Below are positions 35,615 to 43,566 of a DNA stretch of 64,000 nucleotides, in pieces (position 1 is the stretch's first letter; each line of letters starts with the position of its first letter). Where the stretch lies: contig NZ_JAEPOL010000004.1 in the NCBI RefSeq assembly GCF_017642925.1, positions 124,001-188,000 of the forward strand, read 5' to 3'. Source of the stretch: Maricaulis sp. (GTDB taxonomy: Bacteria > Pseudomonadota > Alphaproteobacteria > Caulobacterales > Maricaulaceae). Under the pieces are notes generated by a model. It was not told the DNA's origin and ran no database searches. It saw nothing but the letters and a program-made list of their open reading frames with translations. The translations under genes and the position numbers were made by a program.

Positions 35615-37255
35615 ATGGATATTGAAGCTCTGATCTCCCTTGCGCTCTATTTCGTCCTGATGATGGCGATCGGCCTCTACGCCTATCGCAAGTCGACGGA
35701 CGACGTGTCGGGCTACATGCTCGGCGGGCGCCAGCTGAACCCGGCCGTGGCCTCGCTGTCGGCGGGCGCCTCGGACATGAGCGGCTGGATGCTCATGGGC
35801 CTGCCCGGCGCAATCTTCGCCACCGGCATGTCGGAGGCGTGGATCGCCATCGGTCTGATGATCGGGGCCTATTTCAACTACCGCCTGGTGGCGCCGCGGC
35901 TGCGCGTCTACACCGAGATTGCCGACGACGCGATCACCATCCCGGACTTCTTCGAGAAGCGTTTCGCGGACCACTCACGCACGTTGCGTGTGATTTCCGC
36001 CGTGGTGATCATCATCTTCTTCACCCTTTACACCTCGGCCGGCGTGGTGTCGGGCGGCAAGCTGTTCGAGGCCTCCTTCGGCCTGGACTACCGCCTCGGC
36101 CTGTTCCTGACGGCGGGGGTCGTCGTTGCCTATACCCTGTTCGGCGGCTTCCTGGCGGTGTCCCTGACCGACTTCGTGCAGGGCTGCATCATGTTCGTCG
36201 CCCTGGTCCTCGTGCCGGTGGTGACCATCATGCAGCTGGGCGGGTTCGGCCCGACGGTGGATGCGCTGAGCACGCTGAGCGTCGATGTCGGCGGATGGGA
36301 GAAATCCTATCTCTCGATGATCCCGCAGGAGAGTCTCGGCCTCGCCGCGATCGGCATTATCTCCACCATGTCCTGGGGCCTGGGCTATTTCGGTCAGCCG
36401 CACATCATCGTGCGCTTCATGGCCGTGCGTTCGCTCAAGGACGTTGCCGTCATGCGCCGCATCGGCATGAGCTGGATGCTGATCACGGTGCTGGGCGCCG
36501 TGCTGACCGGTGCCGCCGGCCTGGCCTATGTGAAAAGCCAGAATATCGACGTTGCCGACGGCGTTCCGATCGCCCGCGTGATCGAGGCACCGACCGATGC
36601 GACGACGTTCAGCGAGCTGGACAATATCGACACCACCGGCGCCTTCTCGGACGGCGATGTGGTTCTGGGCGACCAGGAGACGATCTTCATTCTCCTCTCC
36701 CAGGTGATCTTCCACCCCTATATCGCCGGCTTCCTGCTGGCCGCGATCCTGGCTGCGATCATGAGTACGATCTCGTCGCAATTGCTGGTCTCGTCGAGTT
36801 CGCTGACGGAGGACTTCTACAAGATCTTCCTGCGACGGGGGGCCAGCCAGAAGGAGCTGGTCCTGGTCGGACGCCTGTCCGTGCTGGCGGTGTCACTCGT
36901 GGCGATTGCCCTGGCTTTCGATCCGGATTCGAACATCCTCAACCTGGTCTCCAACGCCTGGGCCGGTTTCGGTGCAGCCTTCGGTCCGGTGGTGCTGATC
37001 AGCCTGTTCTGGCGCGGCATGACCAAGCTGGGCGCGATTGCCGGCATGGTGACCGGCGCCGTCACGGTGCTGGCCTGGATCTACCTCTTCAACCTGTCGG
37101 GTGTGATGTACGAGATCGTGCCGGGCTTCATCGCCGCGACGATCGCCATCCTCGTCGTCTCCATGGTGACGAAGGATCCGGAAAGCCATGTCACCGACTA
37201 TTTCGACGAGATGACCGGTATCCTGAAAAAGGGCGAATTGCCCGGCAAGGAATAG
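35615..37255 (+). CDS. putP: Sodium/proline symporter
   Basis: A 546-residue SSS-family transporter with about thirteen helices. Typical motifs are GYMLGGRQLNPAVASLSAGASDMSGWMLMGLPG, FTLYTSAGVVSGGKLFEASFGLDYRLGL, and the sodium-site region AAILAAIMSTISSQLLVSSSSLTEDFYK. It imports proline with Na+. A segment of about 60 residues with acidic content (DVADGVPIARVIEAPTD to DQETIFILLS) is inserted in an external loop. Standing directly behind proC and proA, it lets the cell both make and import proline, as in osmoadaptation. Confidence 0.93.
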   Translation: MDIEALISLALYFVLMMAIGLYAYRKSTDDVSGYMLGGRQLNPAVASLSAGASDMSGWMLMGLPGAIFATGMSEAWIAIGLMIGAYFNYRLVAPRLRVYTEIADDAITIPDFFEKRFADHSRTLRVISAVVIIIFFTLYTSAGVVSGGKLFEASFGLDYRLGLFLTAGVVVAYTLFGGFLAVSLTDFVQGCIMFVALVLVPVVTIMQLGGFGPTVDALSTLSVDVGGWEKSYLSMIPQESLGLAAIGIISTMSWGLGYFGQPHIIVRFMAVRSLKDVAVMRRIGMSWMLITVLGAVLTGAAGLAYVKSQNIDVADGVPIARVIEAPTDATTFSELDNIDTTGAFSDGDVVLGDQETIFILLSQVIFHPYIAGFLLAAILAAIMSTISSQLLVSSSSLTEDFYKIFLRRGASQKELVLVGRLSVLAVSLVAIALAFDPDSNILNLVSNAWAGFGAAFGPVVLISLFWRGMTKLGAIAGMVTGAVTVLAWIYLFNLSGVMYEIVPGFIAATIAILVVSMVTKDPESHVTDYFDEMTGILKKGELPGKE

Positions 37256-37289
37256 ACCGTCCGGTCCTTGAAACGTCACAACAAACGGC

Positions 37290-37323
37290 AACGGCCGGCG
37301 GACCGCTCCGCCGGCCGTTTTCA
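37290..37323 (+). terminator. Terminator after putP
   Basis: A 13-base perfect stem pairs AACGGCCGGCGGA (37290-37302) with TCCGCCGGCCGTT (37307-37319) around a CCGC loop, followed by a short T run. Confidence 0.85.
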
Positions 37324-37341
37324 TTCCGATGACAATGCCGA

Positions 37342-39078
37342 TCAGGTGGGGAAGCGGATGGTGACGCAGGCTCCGCCCTGCGGCGAGACCGACCGGGCGA
37401 GCTGGCCGCCGAGACGCTGGGCCAGGGCTTCCATCAGCGAGGAGCCCATGCCCTTGCCGGCGCCCTCGGCATAGCCCTTGCCATTGTCGCTGACCGAGAC
37501 GGTCGCCTCGCTCTCATCGATCCGTTCAAGACTCACCGTCACCAGGCCCGGCTCGGTCATGCCCGGCTCGAAGGCGTGCTTGTAGGCGTTGGTCACGGCC
37601 TCGGTGATGAACAGGGCCGCCGGGATGGCGATGTCGGGGTCCAGCTCGACATTGTCGGCCTCGACGCGGGTATCGACATCACAGCCATAGACCGTGCTGG
37701 CCTGGCGCAGATGGTAGAGCAGCTGTTCGAGGAAGGGCGCCATCTCGACCACCCGCAGATCGTCATTCTCGTAGAGTGTGCGGTGGACGAGGGCGAGCGC
37801 ATTGATCCGTCCGCCGGCCTCGGAGAGGACGCGCCGGGCTTCGGCATCGCTGGTCCGGCGGGCCTGGATGTTCAGGAAGCTCATCGTCACCTGGAGATTA
37901 TTCTTCACCCGGTGATGGATTTCCCGCAGCAGCGCCCCGCGCTGTTCGGCCTCGTTTTCCAGCTCCGCCGTCCGGGCTTCCAGATCATTGGCCATCGAGG
38001 CCATCGTCTCGGCCAGGGTGCGGATTTCCGCCGGCGCGCGGCTGGCCCGCACAGGCTGAAGACCCAGCCGTCCGCTGCCGTAGAGACGGGCCATGCGGCC
38101 CAGATAGGCGAGCCAGCGCAGCACGAAGAAATCGACGGCGAGCGAAACACACAGCAGCGCCAGCAGCCACATCAGCGACGGCACCAGCACCGTTCCCACA
38201 ATGTCGAAACCGGCCCAGCTGCCCAGCAGCAGCGACGGCGCGATCAGCACCAGCTGGATGTCGCGGCCGGCCAGCGGCGCCACCAGGAGTGCCCGGCCCG
38301 CGAGACCGCTGACATTCTCCAGCATGACCGGCTCGCCGGTTTCGCGCACCCGGGCCAGAACCCCGTCGGGCAGGCGGGAAATACGTTCCTCGCGCGGGCC
38401 GTCGGGAATATAGGCGAGATTGCCGTCGGCATCGCTCAGCGCCAGGCTGGCCTCCGGCGGCAGGGCCTGCATCTGCAGCAGGCTGCGGGCCGGGCGGGTG
38501 TCGATATCGACCGCAATCGCGCCGGCGAACTCGCCCTCGGCAACGAGCCGGCGCGCCACCGTCATCACCGGCCGCTGCACCGTCCACCAGTCCAGATAGA
38601 CGTCGCTGAAAACCTCTTCCTCGCCCTCGCGGAGGCGCACGAACCAGTCGAGCCCGGCCAGCTGGACGCTGTTGGAATCGACGGTCTCCACCGCAGCGCA
38701 GACGATGATACCGTCCTCGTCGATCAGCTTGATGTTGGAATAGATCGGCTGGGCCGCCCGCACGGCGGCCAGCGTGTCGACACAGCGGCGGCCGCTGAGA
38801 TTGCCGATATCGGGATAATTCGCCAGCGCAGTGACCACGCCGGACACCCGCTCCAGCTCACCGGCCAGATCGGCGGACGCCTCGACAAGTGCGGAATGCA
38901 GGCTGTCGCGCTGGCGGGCGCTTTCCTCGCGGAATTCGATGACGCCCTGGGCGACGGAAAGGACAAGGAGCGGGCTCAGGCTGAGCGTCAGAATCGCCAG
39001 CAGCTGCAGTCGCAGACCCCGGCCCTGCTCCCGCCCCCCGTTTGATTTGGAAGGCCCGCTCAGCCGGCCGACTGACAT
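37342..39078 (-). CDS. HWE/HisKA_2-type sensor histidine kinase of the general stress response
   Basis: A 578-residue membrane kinase. Helix one is near residues 24-46 and helix two near 293-320, enclosing a periplasmic Cache-like sensor of about 245 residues. A HAMP-like linker (about 320-372) leads to the HisKA_2 box REIHHRVKNNLQ (His389) and an HWE/HisKA_2 ATPase with ITEAVTNAYKHAF and SVSDNGKGY. Kinases of this type phosphorylate PhyR. The gene overlaps ecfG by 19 bases and is third in the nepR-ecfG operon, which supports the link. The signal is unknown. Confidence 0.88.
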   Translation of the reverse strand: MSVGRLSGPSKSNGGREQGRGLRLQLLAILTLSLSPLLVLSVAQGVIEFREESARQRDSLHSALVEASADLAGELERVSGVVTALANYPDIGNLSGRRCVDTLAAVRAAQPIYSNIKLIDEDGIIVCAAVETVDSNSVQLAGLDWFVRLREGEEEVFSDVYLDWWTVQRPVMTVARRLVAEGEFAGAIAVDIDTRPARSLLQMQALPPEASLALSDADGNLAYIPDGPREERISRLPDGVLARVRETGEPVMLENVSGLAGRALLVAPLAGRDIQLVLIAPSLLLGSWAGFDIVGTVLVPSLMWLLALLCVSLAVDFFVLRWLAYLGRMARLYGSGRLGLQPVRASRAPAEIRTLAETMASMANDLEARTAELENEAEQRGALLREIHHRVKNNLQVTMSFLNIQARRTSDAEARRVLSEAGGRINALALVHRTLYENDDLRVVEMAPFLEQLLYHLRQASTVYGCDVDTRVEADNVELDPDIAIPAALFITEAVTNAYKHAFEPGMTEPGLVTVSLERIDESEATVSVSDNGKGYAEGAGKGMGSSLMEALAQRLGGQLARSVSPQGGACVTIRFPT

Positions 39079-39671
39079 TCGGATATCTGCTCGAGCTCGT
39101 TGAGAATGGTGTCCAGCGCGTCGGACGCCGAAACGCCATCCTCGCCGCCGGCCAGGGCCGGCCCCTTCTCGAGCACTTCAAGCAGCCTGGCCCGGGCGCG
39201 ATTGACCCGGCTCTTCATGGTCCCCACCGCACAGCCGCAGATATCGGCCGCCTCCTGATAGGCATAGCCGCCCGCGCCGACCAGCAGCAGCGCTTCGCGA
39301 TGCTCGGCCGACAGTTCGTCGAGCGCGCGGCGCACATCGTCCAGCGCCAGCACATTGTCCTGGTCGACGGCCGCCGGCAGCGTCTCGCGCGCGGTTTCCT
39401 CGTCCAGCTGGACCTGGCGCCAGGAGCGGCGCTTGTCGGAATAGAACTGGTTGCGCACGATGGTGAGCACCCAGGCCTTGAAATTGGTGTTGGCGCGGAA
39501 CTGGTGACGCCGGTGCCAGGCACGCAGCATGGCGTCCTGGGCCAGATCGTCAGCCGCCGTCGCATCGCCGGTGAGACCGCGTGCGAACGCGCGCATATGC
39601 GGAATCATGTCGTGGAGCAGGGCCTTGAACTCGGTCTCGGGCACCTGCTCGACTGGACTGCCGTCAGCCAT
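39060..39671 (-). CDS. ecfG: EcfG-type RNA polymerase sigma factor of the general stress response
   Basis: About 203 residues. Region 2 reads MRAFARGLTGDATAADDLAQDAMLRAWHRRHQFRANTNFKAWVLTIVRNQFYS and region 4 reads ALDELSAEHREALLLVGAGGYAYQEAADICGCAVGTMKSRVNRARARL, the pattern of EcfG (ECF15). NepR normally holds it inactive; phosphorylated PhyR frees it to transcribe from GGAAC/CGTT promoters. Its start overlaps the nepR stop by eight bases (ATGGCTGA). Upstream in-frame ATG codons add a basic tail with no homology and were rejected. Confidence 0.95.
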   Translation of the reverse strand: MADGSPVEQVPETEFKALLHDMIPHMRAFARGLTGDATAADDLAQDAMLRAWHRRHQFRANTNFKAWVLTIVRNQFYSDKRRSWRQVQLDEETARETLPAAVDQDNVLALDDVRRALDELSAEHREALLLVGAGGYAYQEAADICGCAVGTMKSRVNRARARLLEVLEKGPALAGGEDGVSASDALDTILNELEQISECQSAG

Positions 39672-39909
39672 CCGACACCCCCTCTTTCGCCTTGTCTGCC
39701 GTCTTGCCGGCAGGCTCGGCCGCATCGTCGCCGGTCTCGTCCAGCGCGCTGAGGAGTGCTGCGAAATCGTCCGGGACACCTTCGTCCAGGACGCTGTCAT
39801 ACATGTCCCGCAACCGGCGCCCGATGAGTTGCTGTCGCGACCGCGCCGTATCGGCGTCGACGGACCTGGGCGGACGGGAATCTGAAGAATCGTCTCTCAT
39901 GATTTCCAT
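39664..39909 (-). CDS. nepR: NepR anti-sigma factor
   Basis: About 81 residues from the ATG at 39909; an ATG at 39900 is also possible. The core is IGRRLRDMYDSVLDEGVPDDFAALLSALD, the conserved two-helix NepR domain that grips EcfG and is in turn captured by PhyR. The ends are polar and unstructured. The gene follows an exact EcfG-type promoter on its own strand (39978-40002), so the circuit is autoregulated. Confidence 0.93.
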   Translation of the reverse strand: MEIMRDDSSDSRPPRSVDADTARSRQQLIGRRLRDMYDSVLDEGVPDDFAALLSALDETGDDAAEPAGKTADKAKEGVSDG

Positions 39910-39977
39910 GTTTTCAATGCCGCACGCTTTTGCAAGCCTAACACGAACCGGCGAAAAAGCACCGTCTCGGCGCATGA

Positions 39978-40002
39978 AACGCCCCAAGCTGCAATGGGTT
40001 CC
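39978..40002 (-). promoter_or_regulatory. EcfG-type promoter of nepR-ecfG-kinase
   Basis: On the minus strand GGAAC (40002-39998), 16 bases, then CGTT (39981-39978): an exact match to the known EcfG consensus. Confidence 0.88.
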
Positions 40003-40021
40003 ATCTTTTTTCAGAGACGCT

Positions 40022-40046
40022 GGAACCGCTCGCGCGGGAATGCGTT
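40022..40046 (+). promoter_or_regulatory. EcfG-type promoter of phyR
   Basis: GGAAC (40022-40026), 16 bases, then CGTT (40043-40046), 45 bases before the phyR start. It stands back to back with the nepR promoter, the two -35 elements about 20 bases apart. Confidence 0.88.
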
Positions 40047-40090
40047 ATGCTGAGGGCTGGACTGTTGATTATCGGAGGGACGAGGGCCAG

Positions 40091-40870
40091 ATGCCGTTCT
40101 CGGAAAACGTAAAACCCCACATTCCCTATCTGCGCCGCTATGCGCGCCTGCTGACGGGTGATCAAGGGTCGGGCGACGCGATTGTGCGGGCCGCTCTGGA
40201 AGCAGCGGTCGCCGGCGTCACGCCGATCGACCGGGACCTGCCGCCGCGGGTTTCGCTCTACAAGCTGTTCCACGACAACTGGAAGCAGGACACGGTGGCG
40301 CCGGCCGGCGGCAGTGCCGCCCAGGAACGCCTGACGCGCATTCCGACCAAGGCCCGCCAGGCGCTTCTGCTGACGGCGGTCGAGGGTTTTTCCGTACGCG
40401 ATGCCGCGATCATCCTCTCGGTGTCGACCGACGATGTCGACCGGCTCACCGTCCAGGCGCAGGGCGCGATCGAGGACGGTCTGCGCACGCGTGTCCTGAT
40501 CATCGAGGACGAACCGGTTGTGGCGCTGGATATCGAGGCGATCGTTGCCGAGGGCGGCCACGAGATCGTCGGCATTGCCCGGACCCGCCAGGAAGCCGTC
40601 GACCTGTATCGTACCAATGACGTGGAACTGGTCCTGGCCGATATCCAGCTGGCGGACGGCTCCTCCGGCATCGATGCGGTCAATGACATTCTCGCCGAGT
40701 CGGACGTGCCGGTGATCTTCATCACCGCCTATCCGGAGCGCCTGCTGACGGGTGAGCGGCCGGAACCGACCTATCTCATCACCAAGCCCTTCATGCCGGA
40801 AACGGTTGCGGCGACGATCGGCCAGGTCCTGTTCTTCTTCGAGCCGGCCGAACCCGCGCCAGCACAATAG
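40091..40870 (+). CDS. phyR: PhyR anti-anti-sigma response regulator
   Basis: A 259-residue protein with an N-terminal sigma-like domain (PYLRRYARLLTGDQGSGDAIV; IPTKARQALLLTAVEGFSVRDAAIILSV) and a C-terminal receiver domain (VLIIEDEPVVALDIEAIV, phospho-acceptor Asp184 in VLADIQLADGSSG, TAYPERLL, ITKPF). On phosphorylation the sigma-like domain binds NepR and releases EcfG. Divergent from nepR, it has its own EcfG promoter. The start at 40091 follows GAGGG. Confidence 0.95.
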   Translation: MPFSENVKPHIPYLRRYARLLTGDQGSGDAIVRAALEAAVAGVTPIDRDLPPRVSLYKLFHDNWKQDTVAPAGGSAAQERLTRIPTKARQALLLTAVEGFSVRDAAIILSVSTDDVDRLTVQAQGAIEDGLRTRVLIIEDEPVVALDIEAIVAEGGHEIVGIARTRQEAVDLYRTNDVELVLADIQLADGSSGIDAVNDILAESDVPVIFITAYPERLLTGERPEPTYLITKPFMPETVAATIGQVLFFFEPAEPAPAQ

Positions 40871-40895
40871 TCACAGCGCTTTTTGAACTCCACTT

Positions 40896-40922
40896 GCGGG
40901 AGGCTCGCCCCGGGCCTCCCGC
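40896..40922. terminator. Hairpin between phyR and the small membrane ORF
   Basis: GCGGGAGGC (40896-40904) pairs with GCCTCCCGC (40914-40922). No T run follows on either strand, so termination may be weak or shared by the two convergent genes. Confidence 0.5.
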
Positions 40923-40930
40923 TGCTGCGT

Positions 40931-41020
40931 TCAGCTGAGCTGAACGAGCAGCAGGATCACCGAAAGGCTGAACAGGGTCAGATAGATCACGACCCGTGAC
41001 GGTGTCTCTCCGGGCTTCAT
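40931..41020 (-). CDS. 29-residue single-helix membrane peptide under an EcfG promoter
   Basis: A tiny frame with ATG at 41020 and GGAGG directly upstream. The peptide starts polar (KPGETPSR) and then has a strong hydrophobic helix (VVIYLTLFSLSVILLLVQLS), so it should sit in the inner membrane. An exact GGAAC-N16-CGTT promoter lies 41-65 bases before it on the same strand. It is convergent with phyR. Small membrane proteins near general stress genes have been seen in other alphaproteobacteria. I do not recognise a named family. Confidence 0.6.
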   Translation of the reverse strand: MKPGETPSRVVIYLTLFSLSVILLLVQLS

Positions 41021-41060
41021 CCTCGCCTCCATCGTCTTTGTCTTATCAAGGCACCAGATC

Positions 41061-41085
41061 AACGCACCGGCCCTGCTTCTGTTCC
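41061..41085 (-). promoter_or_regulatory. EcfG-type promoter of the 29-residue ORF
   Basis: On the minus strand GGAAC (41085-41081), 16 bases, CGTT (41064-41061): exact consensus. The terminator at 41163-41192 shields it from the upstream gene. Confidence 0.82.
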
Positions 41086-41162
41086 CCGTCGACGCATCGA
41101 TTTTCCTTGTATTACAGGCGGTCCGGGGATTCTGCGCCACACATCCCGCCCTGCACAAATGA

Positions 41163-41192
41163 AAACGCCCGCCTCTTTCGAGACGGGCGTTT
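41163..41192 (-). terminator. Terminator after the EF-hand gene
   Basis: AAACGCCCG (41163-41171) pairs with CGGGCGTTT (41184-41192). Read on the minus strand a TTTTC run follows, 20 bases after the stop. Confidence 0.75.
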
Positions 41193-41213
41193 CGCAACGT
41201 ACCGGGAACCGGA

Positions 41214-41519
41214 TTAGCCGTTGTACGGCTCGGTTTCGGTTTCCGTGTCGTCCTCGTCGGTCGACGCATCTTCGCTGCTCTCTTCCGGGTTCGCCATCTT
41301 CCAGGTGTCGAACTCGTCTTCATTGAGTTCGCCATCGGCGTCGGCGTCATAGGCATCGAAGCCCTCGGACGTCACGTCCGGAGCGATCGCCTGAACTTCG
41401 GCGAGGCTCAGGCCACCGCTCATGTCCGTGTCGGCATCAGCAAAGGTGGTATCCTGGGCAAAAACCGGAGCGGCCAGACCAAGGGCAGCGACGGAAGCGA
41501 TCAGAACAGTCTTTTTCAT
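41214..41519 (-). CDS. Exported EF-hand-like calcium-binding protein
   Basis: A 101-residue protein with a signal peptide (KKTVLIASVAALGLAAPVFAQ). Two EF-hand-like loops are visible: DADTDMSGGLSLAE and DADADGELNEDE, with Asp/Asn/Glu in calcium-ligand positions. The tail is extremely acidic (ESSEDASTDEDDTETETEP). It probably binds calcium in the periplasm. A near-perfect EcfG promoter (GGATC instead of GGAAC) lies 74 bases upstream, so it may belong to the stress regulon. Confidence 0.82.
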   Translation of the reverse strand: MKKTVLIASVAALGLAAPVFAQDTTFADADTDMSGGLSLAEVQAIAPDVTSEGFDAYDADADGELNEDEFDTWKMANPEESSEDASTDEDDTETETEPYNG

Positions 41520-41592
41520 CTAGGTCTCTCCATTGTTGACCGGTGCTGCGGGCCTGAACCGGGGGGATCTTGTGGCCCGTGCACTTCATCAA

Positions 41593-41617
41593 CGCACCGG
41601 TCTCGACTTCGATCCAT
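41593..41617 (-). promoter_or_regulatory. Near-consensus EcfG promoter of the EF-hand gene
   Basis: On the minus strand GGATC (41617-41613), 16 bases, CGTT (41596-41593). It has one mismatch in the -35 element. The ten bases ending in CGTT (CCGGTGCGTT) are identical to those of the promoter at 41061-41085. Confidence 0.55.
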
Positions 41618-41730
41618 CGCCGGATGCGAAATTTCGCAGAAATCTTCATGACCGCGATACCGCATGCTGGATTTGCCGGGCGACTGCCGGTATCGCTCAC
41701 ACGGTTGATAAGGAAAAGCAGGAGCCTCCC

Positions 41731-42492
41731 ATGAGTTCACTGACCGGACGCGTGGCCGTTGTCACCGGCGCATCGAGCGGCCTCGGCCGCCGCTTTGCCC
41801 ATCTTCTCAGCGATGCCGGTGCCTCGGTTGCCCTGATGGCCCGCCGCGAGGATCGCCTCGCCAGCGAAGTCGAAGCCATCAAGGAAAAGGGCGGCAAGGC
41901 CATCGCGCTGCCCCTCGATGTCGTCGATGCCGAGGCCATCGGTCCGGCGCTCGACAAGGCCCAGGATGCGCTCGGCCCGATCTCGATCATGGTGAACAAT
42001 GCCGGCGTCGGCGGCGACGGTGCCGCGCTGACCATGCCGGTGGAGCGTTTCGACAACACGTTCGACGTCAATGTGCGCGGCGTTTTCTATGGCGCGCGCG
42101 AGGCTGCCAGCCGCATGATCAACAGCGGCGTTGCCGAACGCGAGGAAGCGCGGATCATCAATATCGCCTCCATGGCGGCCTTCGCGACCCTGCCCGGCCT
42201 GTCCGTCTATTGCGCTTCCAAGGCCGCCGTTGTCGCGATGACCAAGAACCTCGCGCGCGAGTGGGCGAAATACCGCATCGGCGTCAATGCGATCTGCCCG
42301 GGCTATATCGAGACCGAGATAAACTCGGACTGGTTTGCCTCGGAAGGCGGACAACGCCAGATCCAGAGTTTCCCGCGCCGCCGCCTGATGGACGCCTCCT
42401 CGCTCGATGCGACCTTCATGATGCTGGCCGGCGACGGCTCGCGTTTCATGACCGGAACCGCCATCACGATCGACGACGGGCAGACCCTCTGA
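41731..42492 (+). CDS. SDR family oxidoreductase
   Basis: About 253 residues from the ATG behind AGGAG. The cofactor loop is TGASSGLG, followed by MVNNAGVGG, the catalytic Ser in INIASMAAFA and YCASKAAVVAMTKNLAREW. The end MTGTAITIDDGQTL fits the classical SDR form. The substrate is unknown. It lies inside the stress-response neighbourhood but no EcfG promoter was found for it. Confidence 0.88.
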   Translation: MSSLTGRVAVVTGASSGLGRRFAHLLSDAGASVALMARREDRLASEVEAIKEKGGKAIALPLDVVDAEAIGPALDKAQDALGPISIMVNNAGVGGDGAALTMPVERFDNTFDVNVRGVFYGAREAASRMINSGVAEREEARIINIASMAAFATLPGLSVYCASKAAVVAMTKNLAREWAKYRIGVNAICPGYIETEINSDWFASEGGQRQIQSFPRRRLMDASSLDATFMMLAGDGSRFMTGTAITIDDGQTL

Positions 42493-42523
42493 CACGCCGC
42501 CCGGCACCTGTCTGATGACGGAT

Positions 42524-42548
42524 GGAACGCCTTCGCATTGCGCGCGTT
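42524..42548 (+). promoter_or_regulatory. EcfG-type promoter of the small lipoprotein
   Basis: GGAAC (42524-42528), 16 bases, CGTT (42545-42548): exact consensus, 33 bases before the lipoprotein start. Confidence 0.85.
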
Positions 42549-42581
42549 GGTTTAGTGGACCAATCAGAAGGAGAGTTGGGT

Positions 42582-42785
42582 ATGAAATCGAGTCATTGGC
42601 TTGTTCTGCTGTCCGCCGCCGGCATTCTGGCTGCCTGTTCCGACGGGCCGGCCGAAAACGCCGGTGAGGACGTCGATTCCGCGATCGAGGACGTGACGGG
42701 TGAAGATACCGACACGTTCGAGGAAGCCGGCGAAAACGTCGACGAAGCCACCGAAGACGTGGACGACGAACCGCAACGCTTCTAG
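42582..42785 (+). CDS. Small acidic lipoprotein under an EcfG promoter
   Basis: A 67-residue protein with a signal peptide and lipobox LAAC (Cys18). The mature part is strongly acidic with repeated short helices (AGEDVDSAIEDV, AGENVDEATEDVDD), an entericidin/coiled-coil-like pattern. AGGAG precedes the start and an exact EcfG promoter lies 33 bases upstream. It is probably a stress-induced envelope protein; no function is known. Confidence 0.8.
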   Translation: MKSSHWLVLLSAAGILAACSDGPAENAGEDVDSAIEDVTGEDTDTFEEAGENVDEATEDVDDEPQRF

Positions 42786-42798
42786 AGCGACCGCCAAA

Positions 42799-43566
42799 TC
42801 AGGAGATCGGCCGGGCCAGAAGGGTGTTCACACGCCCTTCGAACGCCCGGCCGACCCGTATTTCGGTACCGTCGTTCAGGCGCAGCGTCTTGCTGCCCGT
42901 CGGCGTCGCGGCGGTCCGGGCGACCCGGCGCAGATTGACGATCGCCGACCGGTGCACCCGCGCGAACTGGTGATCGTCGAGATTCTTCTCCATCGCCGTC
43001 ATCGTCGCGCGCATCAGCCAGGAGCGGGCGCCTGCATGGATGCGCACATAATCGCCCTCGGCCTCGATCCAGTCGATGCGGTTCTTTTCCAGACGCATGC
43101 GGCCATTGCGATCGCGGATCCACAGATCCGGATGCCCTTCCCCGTCATGACCACGCAGCGTGTGGACCAGCGCTTCCAGCTCGTCCGCCCGCGCCGTCGC
43201 ATCGCGGCTGGCCAGCTGCGTGCGGGCCCGCCCCAGCGCCTCGTCCAGACGCTCCATCTCGACCGGCTTGAGCAGGTAATCGATGGCCGCGGCCTCGAAC
43301 GCCTTTACCGCGTGAGCCTCGTACGCGGTCACGAAGATGATCTCCGGCCGCACGGTCTGCGACAGGATGGACGCGATCTCGAACCCGTCGAGCTGCGGCA
43401 TCTGAATGTCGAGGAAGACGACATCCGGGTTGAGTTCCCGCGCGGCCTTTGCTGCTGCATGACCGTCCCGGACGGCCGCCACAACATCGACCCAGGGCCG
43501 CCGCGACAGCAGGATTTCCAGCCGGCGCAGGGCCAGCGGTTCGTCATCGACCAGAAGTACGCGCAT
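42799..43566 (-). CDS. LytTR-family response regulator
   Basis: A 255-residue regulator with an N-terminal receiver (VLLVDDEPLALRRLE; phospho-acceptor Asp53 in VVFLDIQMPQLDG; VTAYEAHAVKAFEAAAIDYLLKP) and a C-terminal LytTR DNA-binding domain (DWIEAEGDYVRIHAGARSWLMRATMTAMEK, FARVHRSAIVNL). Its start lies 23 bases inside the end of the kinase gene, so the pair is translationally coupled. Targets could include the divergent TonB-dependent receptor. Confidence 0.93.
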   Translation of the reverse strand: MRVLLVDDEPLALRRLEILLSRRPWVDVVAAVRDGHAAAKAARELNPDVVFLDIQMPQLDGFEIASILSQTVRPEIIFVTAYEAHAVKAFEAAAIDYLLKPVEMERLDEALGRARTQLASRDATARADELEALVHTLRGHDGEGHPDLWIRDRNGRMRLEKNRIDWIEAEGDYVRIHAGARSWLMRATMTAMEKNLDDHQFARVHRSAIVNLRRVARTAATPTGSKTLRLNDGTEIRVGRAFEGRVNTLLARPIS

